Position numbers and translations under genes: made by a program | Shown: positions 25,428 to 37,600 of the stretch, piece after piece | Layout: every line of letters begins with the position of its first letter | Position numbering within the stretch: the first letter of the stretch is position 1 | DNA from: Coriaria nepalensis | Lineage: Eukaryota > Streptophyta > Magnoliopsida > Cucurbitales > Coriariaceae | NCBI GenBank assembly: GCA_027186245.1 | Contig: CP114484.1 | Coordinates: 9,518,001-9,582,000, forward strand | Reading direction: 5' to 3' | DNA: 64,000 nt | The notes under the pieces: generated by a model | Seen by the model: only the letters and a program-made list of their open reading frames with translations | Database searches by the model: none | Told to the model about the DNA's origin: nothing

Positions 25428-27189
25428 AAGTAAACTTAAAAGACAATTTTTAAATTTATCCTTCAGTTATTTTTATAGGGTCTCTATTTTAAGTATATGT
25501 TTCATAAGTGTTATGGTACTATTTAAGTCCACTATGAAAGATAACTAAGAGAACATTACATTGAGCTTACGGCAATATGAAAATATCGTGGGTTTCACAC
25601 TTAGCCCGACCTAGCCCACCTACATCGTAGGCCTAAGCCTGCCACACATGCCCCTAATTGAAATGTCATGAGGTTTTTTAACTTCAATTTTTTTTAATTT
25701 TATTTGGGCGGGAGATGGAGTTTACATATTTCAAATTTTTTTTACTATAATTTTTATAGTTTTCTTTCTTTTATTTTACACCCCACCTTATAAAAAGTTT
25801 TAAATCCCCCCATCTAATTTTTTATATAAATATCTACCTCTCACTCTAAATTCTTCGTCACATTTTGCTTACTCTCTCTACATTCTAGTTTCTAATCTTC
25901 TAATCTCTAATGCTCTAAATTATATTAATCTTCAACAATCTATATTCCCTAAGTTATTTCATATTTCTAGAATCTCTTATCTTTAATATCAATTCCTAAT
26001 CAGTTATATTCCACAAGTTAAATAAATGTATTTAATTTTTAATTTTTTTTGTTAATAATATTATAATTTACTATTATAGTTTATATTAGTACTTTGCTTT
26101 TTTTTAGTCAAAATTTTATTTATTTATATTTTTTATAATTAATCATTTACTCTTAAATTCTTATATAGAAAATCGATCATCATTCTGACTTTCAAAATTT
26201 AGTTGAAATACCTACTTATCAATTTCAAAATTTTGCATCCCCAAGCTGCTCTCTTCTACTATGATAATCTAGTTGCATTGCAAAAAACTTAACACATTCT
26301 ATCTCTAAACCATCATTGACTTTGACTTTAGCTAACAAACACCACAATCACGTGTAATTGACATTTCAACGTAATTTAATTTGGTTCAATATTTACCACG
26401 GAGTGAGAGCGGTCAGTTAAGGGTGCTCTACCCCTTATCGCTGTTTCTCTCTGCCTCTAAGTTTAATATTATTATATTATATATTTTATATAATTCAAAT
26501 TTATTAAAAAGTAAAGTTATAAAATATACTTAATTTATAATAAATTAAATTATTACAATTATATATAAATTTAATAATAATATATATAATTAATATTTAT
26601 ATTCAACCAAATTGACATAAATTCTTCAAAAAAAAAAAAATCAATCAATTTTCACCCGCCTACTTTACGTGCTGCTACAGTGCTATTCACGAAAATTTCA
26701 CCTTCGTGTAATCCCAAAGCAAAATTACACAAAACCCTAATAATGCTTCTTTGCGACTTAGACCGACGTGTGATACGGTTAACTCATGTCCTCCCACACC
26801 AAACAGGGCATAATCGTCTAATCATCACTGACGCGATAATTTTACCGAAATGGGTTGGTTGGTCTTTTCAAGCTGCCCCTGCCACGCCACGATAGCGAGG
26901 TGGTTAACATAAAACGCCCACCAGAAGTTGAGGGTATTTTCGAAATTTCAAGTTTCAGGCACATACCGTTTAGATACCAATGCGTGGAGACGCTAAGCCT
27001 CAACCACGAAGCCAACCGCGTCGGTTGCCCAACACGTACCCCTTTTTGAGGCAGATCAGATTAAATTCCACGTAGGCTTTCCTATCGCAGTCAGCAACCC
27101 CAAGCTCTCTTTAAATTGCACTGAATCCTCCTCTTCAGCTCCTTATCGTCAACCAGAGGAAAGCAGAAATTGCACTCAACACAAGCTAA

Positions 27190-27190
<1 letters not shown>
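25428..27190. other. Spacer upstream of the DUF506 gene
   Basis: 25.4-26.6 kb is AT rich with no coding signal. 26.65-27.19 kb is more balanced in composition and probably contains the promoter of the DUF506 gene. Two overlapping short ORFs (26680-26895, 26855-27049) have no recognised family and are treated as chance. Confidence 0.45.
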
Positions 27191-27192
<2 letters not shown>

Positions 27193-27228
<36 letters not shown>

Positions 27229-27236
27229 ATTTTTCC
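27193..27236 (+). repeat. (CT)n microsatellite in the presumed DUF506 leader
   Basis: About 22 CT units. CT-rich tracts often lie near transcription starts or in 5' leaders of plant genes, so this likely marks the start of the DUF506 transcript. Confidence 0.8.
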
Positions 27237-27292
27237 GGTTTTCTGGCCGGTGATAGTCTCGGCGGGAAATCCTAACCTAATCGCCGGAAAAA

Positions 27293-27382
27293 ATGGAAGC
27301 TCCGGCGTCTGTATATGACTCAAATTACGAGGTGTGGACGTCATTTTCTCGTGTGCATTTTGGGGAGTTTAGCCGTATCTGA
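27293..27382 (+). promoter_or_regulatory. Upstream ORF 1 of the DUF506 gene (29 aa)
   Basis: An ATG in purine-rich context opens a 30-codon frame ending TGA at 27380-27382 (starts MEAPASVYDSNYEVW). It sits between the CT tract and the main start at 27861. A second uORF of 15 aa lies at 27761-27808. Both would be translated first if the leader is unspliced here; an intron in the leader cannot be excluded. Confidence 0.35.
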
Positions 27383-27760
27383 AAAACCGTAAGCAAAAGC
27401 GACTTTACTTGGGAGGGTTTCGAAGTTATTCCATACTTTGTCCCGTAAACTAGAGGCAAAACTAGCATATAATAATTAGAGATTTTTGTGGCTTGGCTAA
27501 AGAGCGTCGAGTTTCTCTAAGCGCATCAAATTTTCGGGCAAAAACTCTGGGTTTCTGCGTCGATTCCGTTTTGTTTTCCGAAGCGAAGGAGATACGTACG
27601 CTGCTGTGTCTGATCGATGGCGTTTCTGATCGGAGTGATATATAGGATATAGGAATTACTTTTCTTCTTGTTGCAATTTGAGAGCACTTTTCTGCGTTTG
27701 GTGTTGTAATCAATCGCAACAGTTTCTTAGTTTTCAAAATTTGAAATTAAAGGCGAAATT

Positions 27761-27808
27761 ATGTTCGGCATGGGAGAGAAATTAGCCTTCGAAGATCTGA
27801 GGTGCTGA
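27761..27808 (+). promoter_or_regulatory. Upstream ORF 2 of the DUF506 gene (15 aa)
   Basis: A 16-codon frame (MFGMGEKLAFEDLRC) ends 52 bp before the main ATG. The short spacing would allow limited re-initiation. Confidence 0.35.
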
Positions 27809-27860
27809 TTAGGGAGAAAGGGAGAGAGAAATATCGTTGCGCTTTCTGATCAAGCTGATC

Positions 27861-29512
27861 ATGCCGTTTCCGATGAAGATCCAGCCGATCGATTTCAACA
27901 CGGATGAAAAACCAGCTCGACTGGAGCCAGTGAAGCCGGTTATGAAGTCGCGGTTGAAAAGACTCTTTGAGCGACAGTTCCCTAATGTTCTGAGAAACTC
28001 TGGTGCGGTAGAGAATACTGGAGGCTTCGAAGAGCTACATTTCAATAGCGACAACAAAGACGGCTCTAACGGCGGGGACGAGATCGAGCCGAGCTCTCTG
28101 TGCTTGGCGAAGATGGTGCAGAATTTCATCGAAGATAGCAACGAGAAACACTCTTCTACCACCAGGAACGGCCGGAATCGCTGCAATTGCTTTAACGGAA
28201 ACTCAACTGAGAGCTCAGAAGACGACTGGGACATAAACGGCGGTTTCGCCGATTCCAATTTCTCTTCCTCTGTAGAAGTGTGCGAGCTTCTTAAGGTATC
28301 CAAAGAAATACGAGATCAATTTCGTCTTACTATTTTTTGAAAAAAATAAAAATTAATCAAAAACTGAAGCGTTATGAATGTGGGAACAGAGTTTGGTTCC
28401 TTGCCCCAGCTTTTACGAGAGGAATTTGCTGACCGACACTGCGAGGCTCGTAGAGAAGAACAGGGTCTGTAAGCGTAAAGCCGATTTTTCCAGAAAGATC
28501 GTTACAGATGGATTATTAGCTCTCGGATATGACGCTTCAACCTGCAAATCTCGTTGGGAAAAATCTTCTTCTTATCCCGCCGGTACTCTCTCTCTCTCTC
28601 TCTCCCTCTGAAATCCAAAAAAAAAAAGTCGTCCTCTTTTTTATTATTTTTTTCTTCTCCTGTTTGGTTGCTAGGAAAAGAAATAGAAGACCAGTTAATA
28701 AATTCTGATAGTTGTCCAACTTGGAAACCAGTTCTTCAAACTTCAAGAAATTTAATCCCAAAGTTGGTCAACCGTCTTTTATCCCACCTAAAAATCATGG
28801 CTTTCTACGTTTTCGGAAAGTTATTTTTAATTTCTGAAATGGCGCTACCCAGTTTCATCGCCGGAAATTTATGATTGTTTCTCGGGAAATTTTATCTTCC
28901 TTTTTCGACTTCGCAGGAGACTCTGAATGTATAGAAGTCTCTCGGAAAAATTTATCTTCATTTTTCAACTTCGCAGGAGACTATGAATACATAGACGTGA
29001 TCGTTGAAGGGGAGCGGCTGCTAATTGACATCGATTTCCGATCAGAATTCGAAATTGCTCGCTCAACCAAAAACTACAAGGCGATCCTGCAAACTCTTCC
29101 TTGCATCTTCATCGGCAAGGCTGATCGGCTTCAGAAGATCATTTCCATAGTATCGGAGGCCGCAAAGCAGAGCCTGAAGAAGAAAGGCATGCACGTTCCC
29201 CCGTGGAGAAAAGCAGAGTACGTCAAAGCTAAGTGGCTGTCTCCTTACACTCGGGTCCAAAACCCCAAATCAGATCCGGACCCGGATTCGGAGACCAATC
29301 AAGTGAACCCAGTACCCCTTTACCCAGTCGCCGAGTTGGAGCCGAGTCGTGAGGTCGAGACCAGGTTGGGTGAGGACAAGTGGGTGTTAGTTTCATCAGA
29401 AATTTATCCCGGCGAGGAAAGGTGGAAGCCACCGGAACTTAAGCCTAAGAATTCAGTGCCGGGGATGAAGATTGTGACTGGTTTGGCTTCGGTTTTTGAA
29501 GATGAGCCATGA
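27861..29512 (+). CDS. DUF506 (PDDEXK-like) family protein, 387 aa
   Basis: Three exons: 27861-28295, 28390-28582 and 28977-29512. DUF506 proteins are plant proteins with a diverged PD-(D/E)XK nuclease-like fold; their biochemical role is not established. Seen: basic N-terminus with RLKRLFERQF, acidic middle (NSTESSEDDWD), the conserved CELLK - SLVPCPSFYERNL segment across intron 1, the KRKADFSRKIVTDGLLALGY block, CKSRWEKSSSYPAG, then GDYEYIDVIVEGERLLIDID, the FRSEFEIARSTKNY block, a YKAILQTLPCIFIG block, and a C-terminal WRKAEYVKAKWLSPY motif. Start: the first ATG in frame with conserved sequence. Intron 2 contains two near-identical acceptors 60 bp apart, both in frame (see findings); the acceptor chosen here gives the more compact family-like junction. 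It is probably the counterpart of Arabidopsis At2g38820/At3g54550. Confidence 0.92.
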
Positions 29513-32500
29513 GGTTTTGGTTTTTTTTTTTTTTTGTTATGAGAGAATCAAAAATTCTATATCGGTATGTAGCTTGTGCCCTCTATACTCTATAGTGTCA
29601 TAGTATTAACAACCCCCCCTTCTGATGAGATCCCCTTCTGGTTTTTGTGTAAGGGTCAAGAATTTACTAATAGCAATAAAATTTGAGAACATACTAATTT
29701 AGGAAAAATATGATTGTCCTTCTCTATCATTATTTGTATTCCTTTTTCTGCGTCTGCAGCTGGAGTTTCATCTCTCTTCTTGCAAGAGCCAAGAGGTATG
29801 CATGGAAGTCTGAAGTTTCATGATGAATGAAACAGAGCCATGCGATCTCGAGTTGAGTGGTAAGTAGTTGTTAGTTTTTGATTTAAAGTTTTCCCACCTT
29901 ATTTAAAACCAAATAAAAATGGTGGTCCTACTCCTATCTGACAGCATATTCATTTATTCTCATCCCTGTAAGAGTTTGGTATCATACCATATGATCATAT
30001 TATACCTTTTCTTTTGGATTTGAATTTTGAACCGAAGAAGTAAATAGAGAATATCTAACAGATGCTAATCTGATAAGATGTTATTGGTTTTTCAAGCAAA
30101 AAATTAGAGAATAAATACGATGAATGGTTAAAAATCTTGTTGAACGAAAAGCTGGCTAAATAATCGAGAACCGATTTAGCACTTCTTAATTGGATAATCT
30201 GGTTTGCTTGCTTCTATTTAACTTGAATCTCTGCTTGCTTCTATTAATGAAGAAAGCCAAACGAGTTTCTGGGTTATCAACTGGTTCAGAAGCTTCAGAA
30301 TTTAGTACTGTTGCCACGTGGCAAACATGTAAAGTATTTACGATATATTTATTTATTCTGGTTTTGATTTATTAAATTTATATTTAATTTTTTTGAAAAT
30401 ATATTTAAGTTATCCTATTAAATTTAATTTATATATTAAAATACTTTATATTATTTAATAAATAATATTTTAAATAACGTGATATATTTTAATTTAAAAA
30501 TTAATTTAATTCAAAATCACCGACAAAGAAAAGTTGGAAGTGTTAGTTGAAATGGAGGAAAATTATGAACCGTTCATCAACTTTTCATTTTTCTGGTTCA
30601 AACTTCTCCTTGGTCGGTGGACGATTTCTTGCGATGTAGTAGGGATAGGATATTCTTGTAATTTCAAATCAAATTTTATTTCTGTTAATTGAAAGCAATC
30701 GCCTAACTCGTATCACTATACGTGTATGTACATGTATGTATGGGAAGAAGAGTCTAGAAATTATAATAGACGATGGATGCATCATGAATCATGTGGTAAA
30801 ATTGAAATTAAAAGAAACAAAAAAGTAACTTTTAAAAAAAAGTAAAAGGGCATTATTGGGATTCTGCTGCTTTTACAGAGGTTTAATCATACTTACCTCA
30901 TTCCCCTCCCCTATTGCTTTTTTATCTTGGGAAGAAAAAATATAATTAAAAATGTATATATTATATACTTGGGCCTTTGTCTGTACATGTCCACTGTTTT
31001 CCTTCATTTTTTTTTTTGTGTTTAAATATGGGCCGTGTTACAAGTGTTTTAAGGCAGAACGTTATTTTCGAATACAATCTTCAAGCCCAATCAGAGTAGG
31101 CTCTTTTCCAATTTATAAAACAGGCCCAACAATGCATATGACCACTCACTTGGTTAAATTATAGCGCTATAGTTTGGCGCTTGTGTGTAAATTATCAAAA
31201 TTTTTGATACGTTCTATATAGTCTACAAAAATGAAGTGTTTGAAAATAGTGGTAGGAAATTCTTCCGGGTTACTCCACAGTACAGGAAATTCTTCCTGGT
31301 CATGATCATCGGCTCACAGCAGAGGCTTCTTCCTGAGAATAATTATTATATATATTATATTGTATTAAAATTTAGAGAATCGAAAAAATTATTACATTTT
31401 ACTTAGGAAATATGAAAAATAATTAAAAAAAGAAAAATTATTATGAATTATTTTCATATAATTTATTTTATATATAATTATTACTCTTTATATTAAAAAG
31501 GTTTAAAATTTTAATTTGACTCAGTATCTTCATTGATCACAGGTTGTATCTACTCATGGCCATTAATGTCAGTGGACATCAAAATAAATATATAAGTGTT
31601 TAGGGGAGAGTAAATTTATTGAACGTGGCTACTAGATAAACTTAGTGGTAATTAAAACTAACTTTTAATGATTATTATCCAATAATTATATGCGTTTATG
31701 ATTTTTAGATATAAGATCACTATATAATTATTTACATAAAATTTTATATTTTGACATTATTCTAAAGGATTACGGAAGGTGAACGGTTAGATATATGATA
31801 TAGTGTATTATGGCTATGACTATGAGTGGTCAAGATTTGATATATTGATCGCTCTTGTATTAAGGAGAAAAAATATTCAAAAAATTTATTTACTTTAATG
31901 TAATATGAAAATCTTTGCAAAGTAGAATCGTATATAAATAAGTTTTTATTTTTTATTTTTTTAAAAACCATTGTCTAAGTTATATAAACATGTACTATCT
32001 CATACTATTTGTATATATTATGATTTAATAGTTAAATTATACATTAAGATAAATTTAGATATTGATAAAATGAAAAAATTGAATTACACGATATTAGTTT
32101 TTATAAGTTATCATGAAAGATTTTATATTTCTCATATCACAAGTGGTCCTAAAACTTTATTAAAATTCAATCTTGATCTAAATGATTTAAGTTAATTAAT
32201 CATGATATGATTGAATTAAAGTTTTACTTTCAAACTATTTAAAAATTAAATATTTATAATCATAAATAAGTTAAAATTATGAATATCGTGAATCCCTCTT
32301 ATTAATATAATGTCAAACTTAACCGATCACACATAATATAATTAAGAGTAACTCAACCTTTATTTTGTTATTAAAAATGAATGAACCATATAGATTTATT
32401 TCTATTTAATTTAGTATATTACTAAAGTATATTTAAATAGTTAAATAAAAAATATATAATGATATTGTAGATTATCGAACAAAAAGATAAATATATAAAT

Positions 32501-34692
32501 TCGTTAAATCTTATATTATATGGCTCTATAATATAACTAAATAAGTAGTGATATTATTTTAATTAATAATTTATTTATTTATAAGGAATATTAAAATAAA
32601 TAATTAAATATTAATAAATGAATTAAATATTTTAATGTCCAGTTCTATAAGGTCCAATAAGAACTTAATGGTTAGTGTGTTAAACTGGAATTTGTTGTAT
32701 AACTTAACATAATCTAGATCTTAAAAGATTGTTCATTTCTGTTACCGGGTATTCCTTGACTAACGGGTATGTACTTTATAAGAGATAATTCACATTGTAG
32801 TCACTTTGTAGTTTGATTTTTATAAATTTATTCATATGTAATTTTTTATTAATTTTTAAATTTATATATAATTTAAATGAGATTTTTTTATTTATATGAT
32901 TGATTTTTAAATATCAGTGCTGATGTGATATGCTAATATAACATATCACGCCACATCATTAAAAAATATTTATTATTCTATCATCCATATTTATTATTCT
33001 ATCATCCTTAATTTTTCATTAATTTCACTTTTCTCTCTTATTATTTATTATTTTCTTGATAACATATTTTTAAAAGAAAACATTATGGGAAAAGGAAAAA
33101 CAATCTGATTTTTCAAAAAATAAAAAAAAGGGGATCAAAATAATTCGGTTTTTTATTTTGTGAGAAAAAAATGGTCAAAGTGATTCAATTTTTTTATAAG
33201 ATATCCAAATTGAATCAAGTTTTCATAAGAAACTCGACCAAATCGATTTTATTTTTTCTCTCTAAAAAATGAATCTTATTAATATAGGTTTCTCATAAAA
33301 AATCTAATCAAATTGATTCGATTCATCTTCTTTGCAAAAAAGATAAATCATATCTTGAATAAAAAAAATAAAGATATTTGAACTAGATCTCCAATATGAT
33401 TGAAACCCATATCAATGAAGATCTAAGTTCAAGCTTGAATCCATATAAATGGAGATTTGGGTTCAAGCTCGAACTAAATCTCAATTGATTTGGGTCAAGT
33501 TTGAACATCAAGCTTTGGGAACCAGATTTATTAATAAAAAAAAGGGTAGAATAATGAATCTGTTTTCTACAAACTGAGATCTTCATTGGAGATCTCGCTT
33601 GAAGCTTGGAAATCTTGTCTTCCCTTTTTCTTCTTCTTCTAATGAATCTGTTTTCTACAAAGGTTGATGTTCGAATTAGAACATCCTGTTTAGATGTTTG
33701 GATTTAAAATCACAATTTGGACTTGCTAAAATCTTCAAACAAATTTTCAAAGTGAGCAGACCAGTGTAATTCACAATGTAACAAAATAATTCTTTTTTTA
33801 TCAGGTTTCTTGTAAAGACTTAAATCGATTTAAATATTATGTAAATAAATTAAATTATTTTGATCGATTTTCTTTTTGTAAAAATTTAATTTTTTTTTAT
33901 TCAGAAATTGGGTTAGGTTCCTTTTTTTTTCCTAATTTTTTTAAAATAAAAAAAAAAAGAAAATTTAGATTATAAAAGGGAACAATAAATTAATAAGTGA
34001 AAAATATAATTAATACGAGATTAATGATCAAATTTTTTAATGACATAATATACTATATCTGCGTTTTATATCTAAGTATCGAAAAATCAATTATAAAAAA
34101 TAAAAAATTGTCATTTGGTCCATATATTAACAAAAAAATTAACCAGAGCTTATAAAAATTAAATTTTAAGTAGATTAAAAAGTAAATTAAATAGAAATAT
34201 AAAATAATCTAAGTTTCTTTTTTTCCCTTTATTAGATTATTCTCAAGTTAATTAAATATTTATATAAGTTAAATATTTTAAAGAATATGGATAAATTTTA
34301 TATTAAAAAACTCTATATGAGATAAATTATTTTTCATTTTTAATTTAATTTTACAAATTTAATTCTTCAAATTTGAAGAACGAATTTAACAAAACTAAAT
34401 TTAGCTAAAATGTCATAGTACCATGGGTGAGCCTCGATCCTATGCTTCTGTCCGCAAAGATACTCCGGTAGACCTTCCTTCCTCTTGGGAAATGCATAGG
34501 GGCGACCGGGTGCATTATTCTTAACGTGAACTCATGTCAATGGTTTCCTAGATCCCGCCTAGCTCCCTAACTTTGCATTTTGCAAGCCTTCTCTTCCTCA
34601 AAAAATTCCTGTAATTCCTTCATTTCTCCATCGTAGCTCCATGCAAATGCTCTGAAGCGGTTTGGAGATAAAGTAGTGGGATTCGTCCCAAG
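29513..34692. other. Long AT-rich gene-free spacer
   Basis: Includes the DUF506 3' UTR and, at its right end, the promoter of the GTPase gene. Otherwise it is very AT rich with poly-A/T runs. A 20-bp phrase 'atgaatctgttttctacaaa' occurs twice (33554 and 33642), and 'aggaaattcttcc' occurs twice near 31255 and 31286. No coding or RNA gene was recognised. Confidence 0.5.
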
Positions 34693-37600
34693 ATGGAGAT
34701 TTCCCCGTGGGTTTTGGTTTCAGCCATAGTTCTCTGCTTTTTCGCATCTGGATCTCTATCGATTGAGAATTATCACCAGGCGTAAGTCAATTGTCTGGCA
34801 ATTTAATCAGTTCCATTTTTCGTATCTGGTGCTGGATTTTTTTTTTCATAGCTTAGTTTAGATTTCGAAACTTGATCCTTCATGCATTTTTCTTTATGAT
34901 CTTGACGATCCTTAAGTATTTGAAGTACATCACTTTTCGCTTGGTTTTGATTCGGGAAGTAGAAGCAGAAGAAAGTGGGGACAGGAAATGCTTGACGAAC
35001 AGTTGACATCAATGTCGAGTGTTCTGCTGAATCTCTAGGATTTTAACGCCGTGTTCTGGAATTAGGTTTATGTGATCACAGTTTCATTGAATTTATCCTT
35101 CCACCCAAAATGATCGTACGCCTGTGAGTCTATACATATATAACAAAAATGCGATTAACATTCTGATTGAGGCAGATATGGTCGTAACATTCGGCTGAAA
35201 AAAGTGTGCTTTTATGCCGTCCATTCAATGATTGGTATCTTCACGGAAACGATGACTAGATGTCAGCTTCTTGACTGTTCTTGCTTCCATTACGGAATTT
35301 GGAACAAGATTTACACCTTTTCCTTCGCCTAAATCATATTTTTATTCTCTTCTTAGTGCTGGATTAATCAAACTATTGTTTTGGAAAGTAGATGTTTTAT
35401 GGTTTATGATATACCCAATTTCAATGCATCATAGCTTAGGCAATTTAATTGATACACACTCGATTTCTTGTAATTTTGTCTTTGTTCTCGTCCTATATAC
35501 CTTGAGCAATTTTTCATCACAAGGTAATACTTTTACATTTTTCATGCTACAGGTTTCCTATTGTGGAACCTGATCCCGGCCATACAAAACTTCAACTTTC
35601 AAGGGAAGGCTTAGAGGTTATCAAGAGAATAACTACCCCAATTGCAGCTGTTGCAGTAAGTCTGAGATGCCCCTTCCACTTATTTGATATATCTTCTACT
35701 TTTTTTTTAGTTGTTTCCCTAGTCGATCAATTATAGTAGGGATAAAAGTTGCAACTTCGATTTTATGTAAAATTCAAGTGTTTTGGAGTTTGGTGAACTC
35801 TGTTTTAGTGGATATGGAGTAATTTTGTTTTGTATTTTGAATTGTATCTGCACAAGTTGGAGTTTCAGAGGTCCACTTTTAAGTTTGACCCAAACATTTT
35901 CAAATCAGAACCAAATGAAACCTAGAGAGAAAGCTCCATTTTTGGTTCAATTAACCAAATATTAAAATTGGAAATTTTTTAATGCAAGATATATGTCACC
36001 AGTCTTGTGCGAGTTCTCATTTCCATTTCTAACTTTACCTTGTTGGTTTCTCTGGTCAGGTAATTGGGCCTTACCGTTCTGGGAAATCGTTTATGCTGAA
36101 TCAACTCCTCTCTCTTTCTTGTAATGAAGGTGCAGTCTTATAGCTATAAGTTTGTAATTTTGTACTCTCATTTCTTCATGATTCTTATTATAGTTAAATG
36201 ATTTTCAGGGTTTGGCGTCGGACACATGCGTGACACTCAGACAAAAGGTAATTGCAGATGTGAACAATGACTCAAAGGGTTTCTTTAGACTTTATTTATA
36301 ACTACAATTGTATTTCTACAGGTATATGGGTATGGGGCACTCCCGTGGAAATGGTGATTGATGGGGTAGAAACCTCTGTCTTTTACCTTGATACAGAGGG
36401 ATTTGAAAGTGTTGGGAAATCAAATGTATATGATGACCGGTAATCTTTGAGTCATCATGTAATCTTCATTGCCTTTCATGATTTCAAGTTGTTTATTTTA
36501 CTTATTTATCTTCTGCCTTTCTAATGTCTGGTTTTGCAGGATTTTTGCTTTGGCAACAGTTCTGAGTTCCGTGCTTGTTTATAACCTACCTGAGAATGTG
36601 AGTTGAGTGGCTGTGATACTTTGTTGAGATTCATACTTGCTTTTCCTTGGAATCTTGTTATTGTTGGACCAGTTGGAGGAATTAATAAGTTGATTCTACA
36701 TTATTAAAGACGTAAAGTGGGTGATGCACTTTTGTAAATGTCATAAGTAAGGAAGCATAGAAAGCCTGCAGGTTTTTTTTTTTTGGGGGGGGGGGGGGTG
36801 TTCAAAAAGCAGGAAACTATATAGTTTCTATAATTTAGCCCACACCCTTTCTTAGGGTTATCCAAATACTTCATTCTTTTATTTTCAACCCGATTGTTGT
36901 TTTCTTCTTCTTCTTATCTTCCTTTTTTTTTTTTTTTTTTTCTATAGAAGTGCTTTATTATATTTAGGGCTTCCAAGTTAGCAGTTGGTCCTGCCTCATA
37001 ATGATAAAAATAATGGCTCTCATACCAACATTTCCCCCTTTTATCTAGATCCGTGAAGCTGATATCTCTCGGCTGTCATTTGCGGTTGAGCTTGCTGAAG
37101 AATTTTATGGGAGGTTTGAGTCTTTTCCTTCCTATTAATTTAACATTTTGCTTTATTAACTCGTTAGCCAATTTATTTGCAAATATTGTGTCTTAATGCT
37201 GACATCACTTTTTCTTCGTGTGGAATTTCTATGCGGCACTGACTTTCTTATGTTTTTCCAATTTTGTTGTTCAGAGTGAAGGTAACTTCCTAGGCATTTT
37301 CAATATTACTCATGTAATTATTTATTTAAGAAATTACTCCCAACGTTTTGTGATGTTTACAGGGGAAAGATATTGCCTTCGAGCCAGCTAAGCTCTTGTG
37401 GCTTATCCAGCGTGATTTTCTACGTGAGTTTTGAAACACTTTGTTTCACATTATCAGTATGACAAGGTTGCTTCTAGATAAATTGAAAATCTCCAAAATA
37501 TAATCAATCTACATGTTTTCTTTTTTCGTCCAAGAGGGATACTGGTGCATATATTATATGTACAAATGTATGTACATGCATGCATATACATATATATATA

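Noticed and set aside
26680..27049. Two overlapping plus-strand ORFs upstream of the DUF506 gene
   Set aside because: No recognised domain, no splice partners, and they lie in the presumed promoter.
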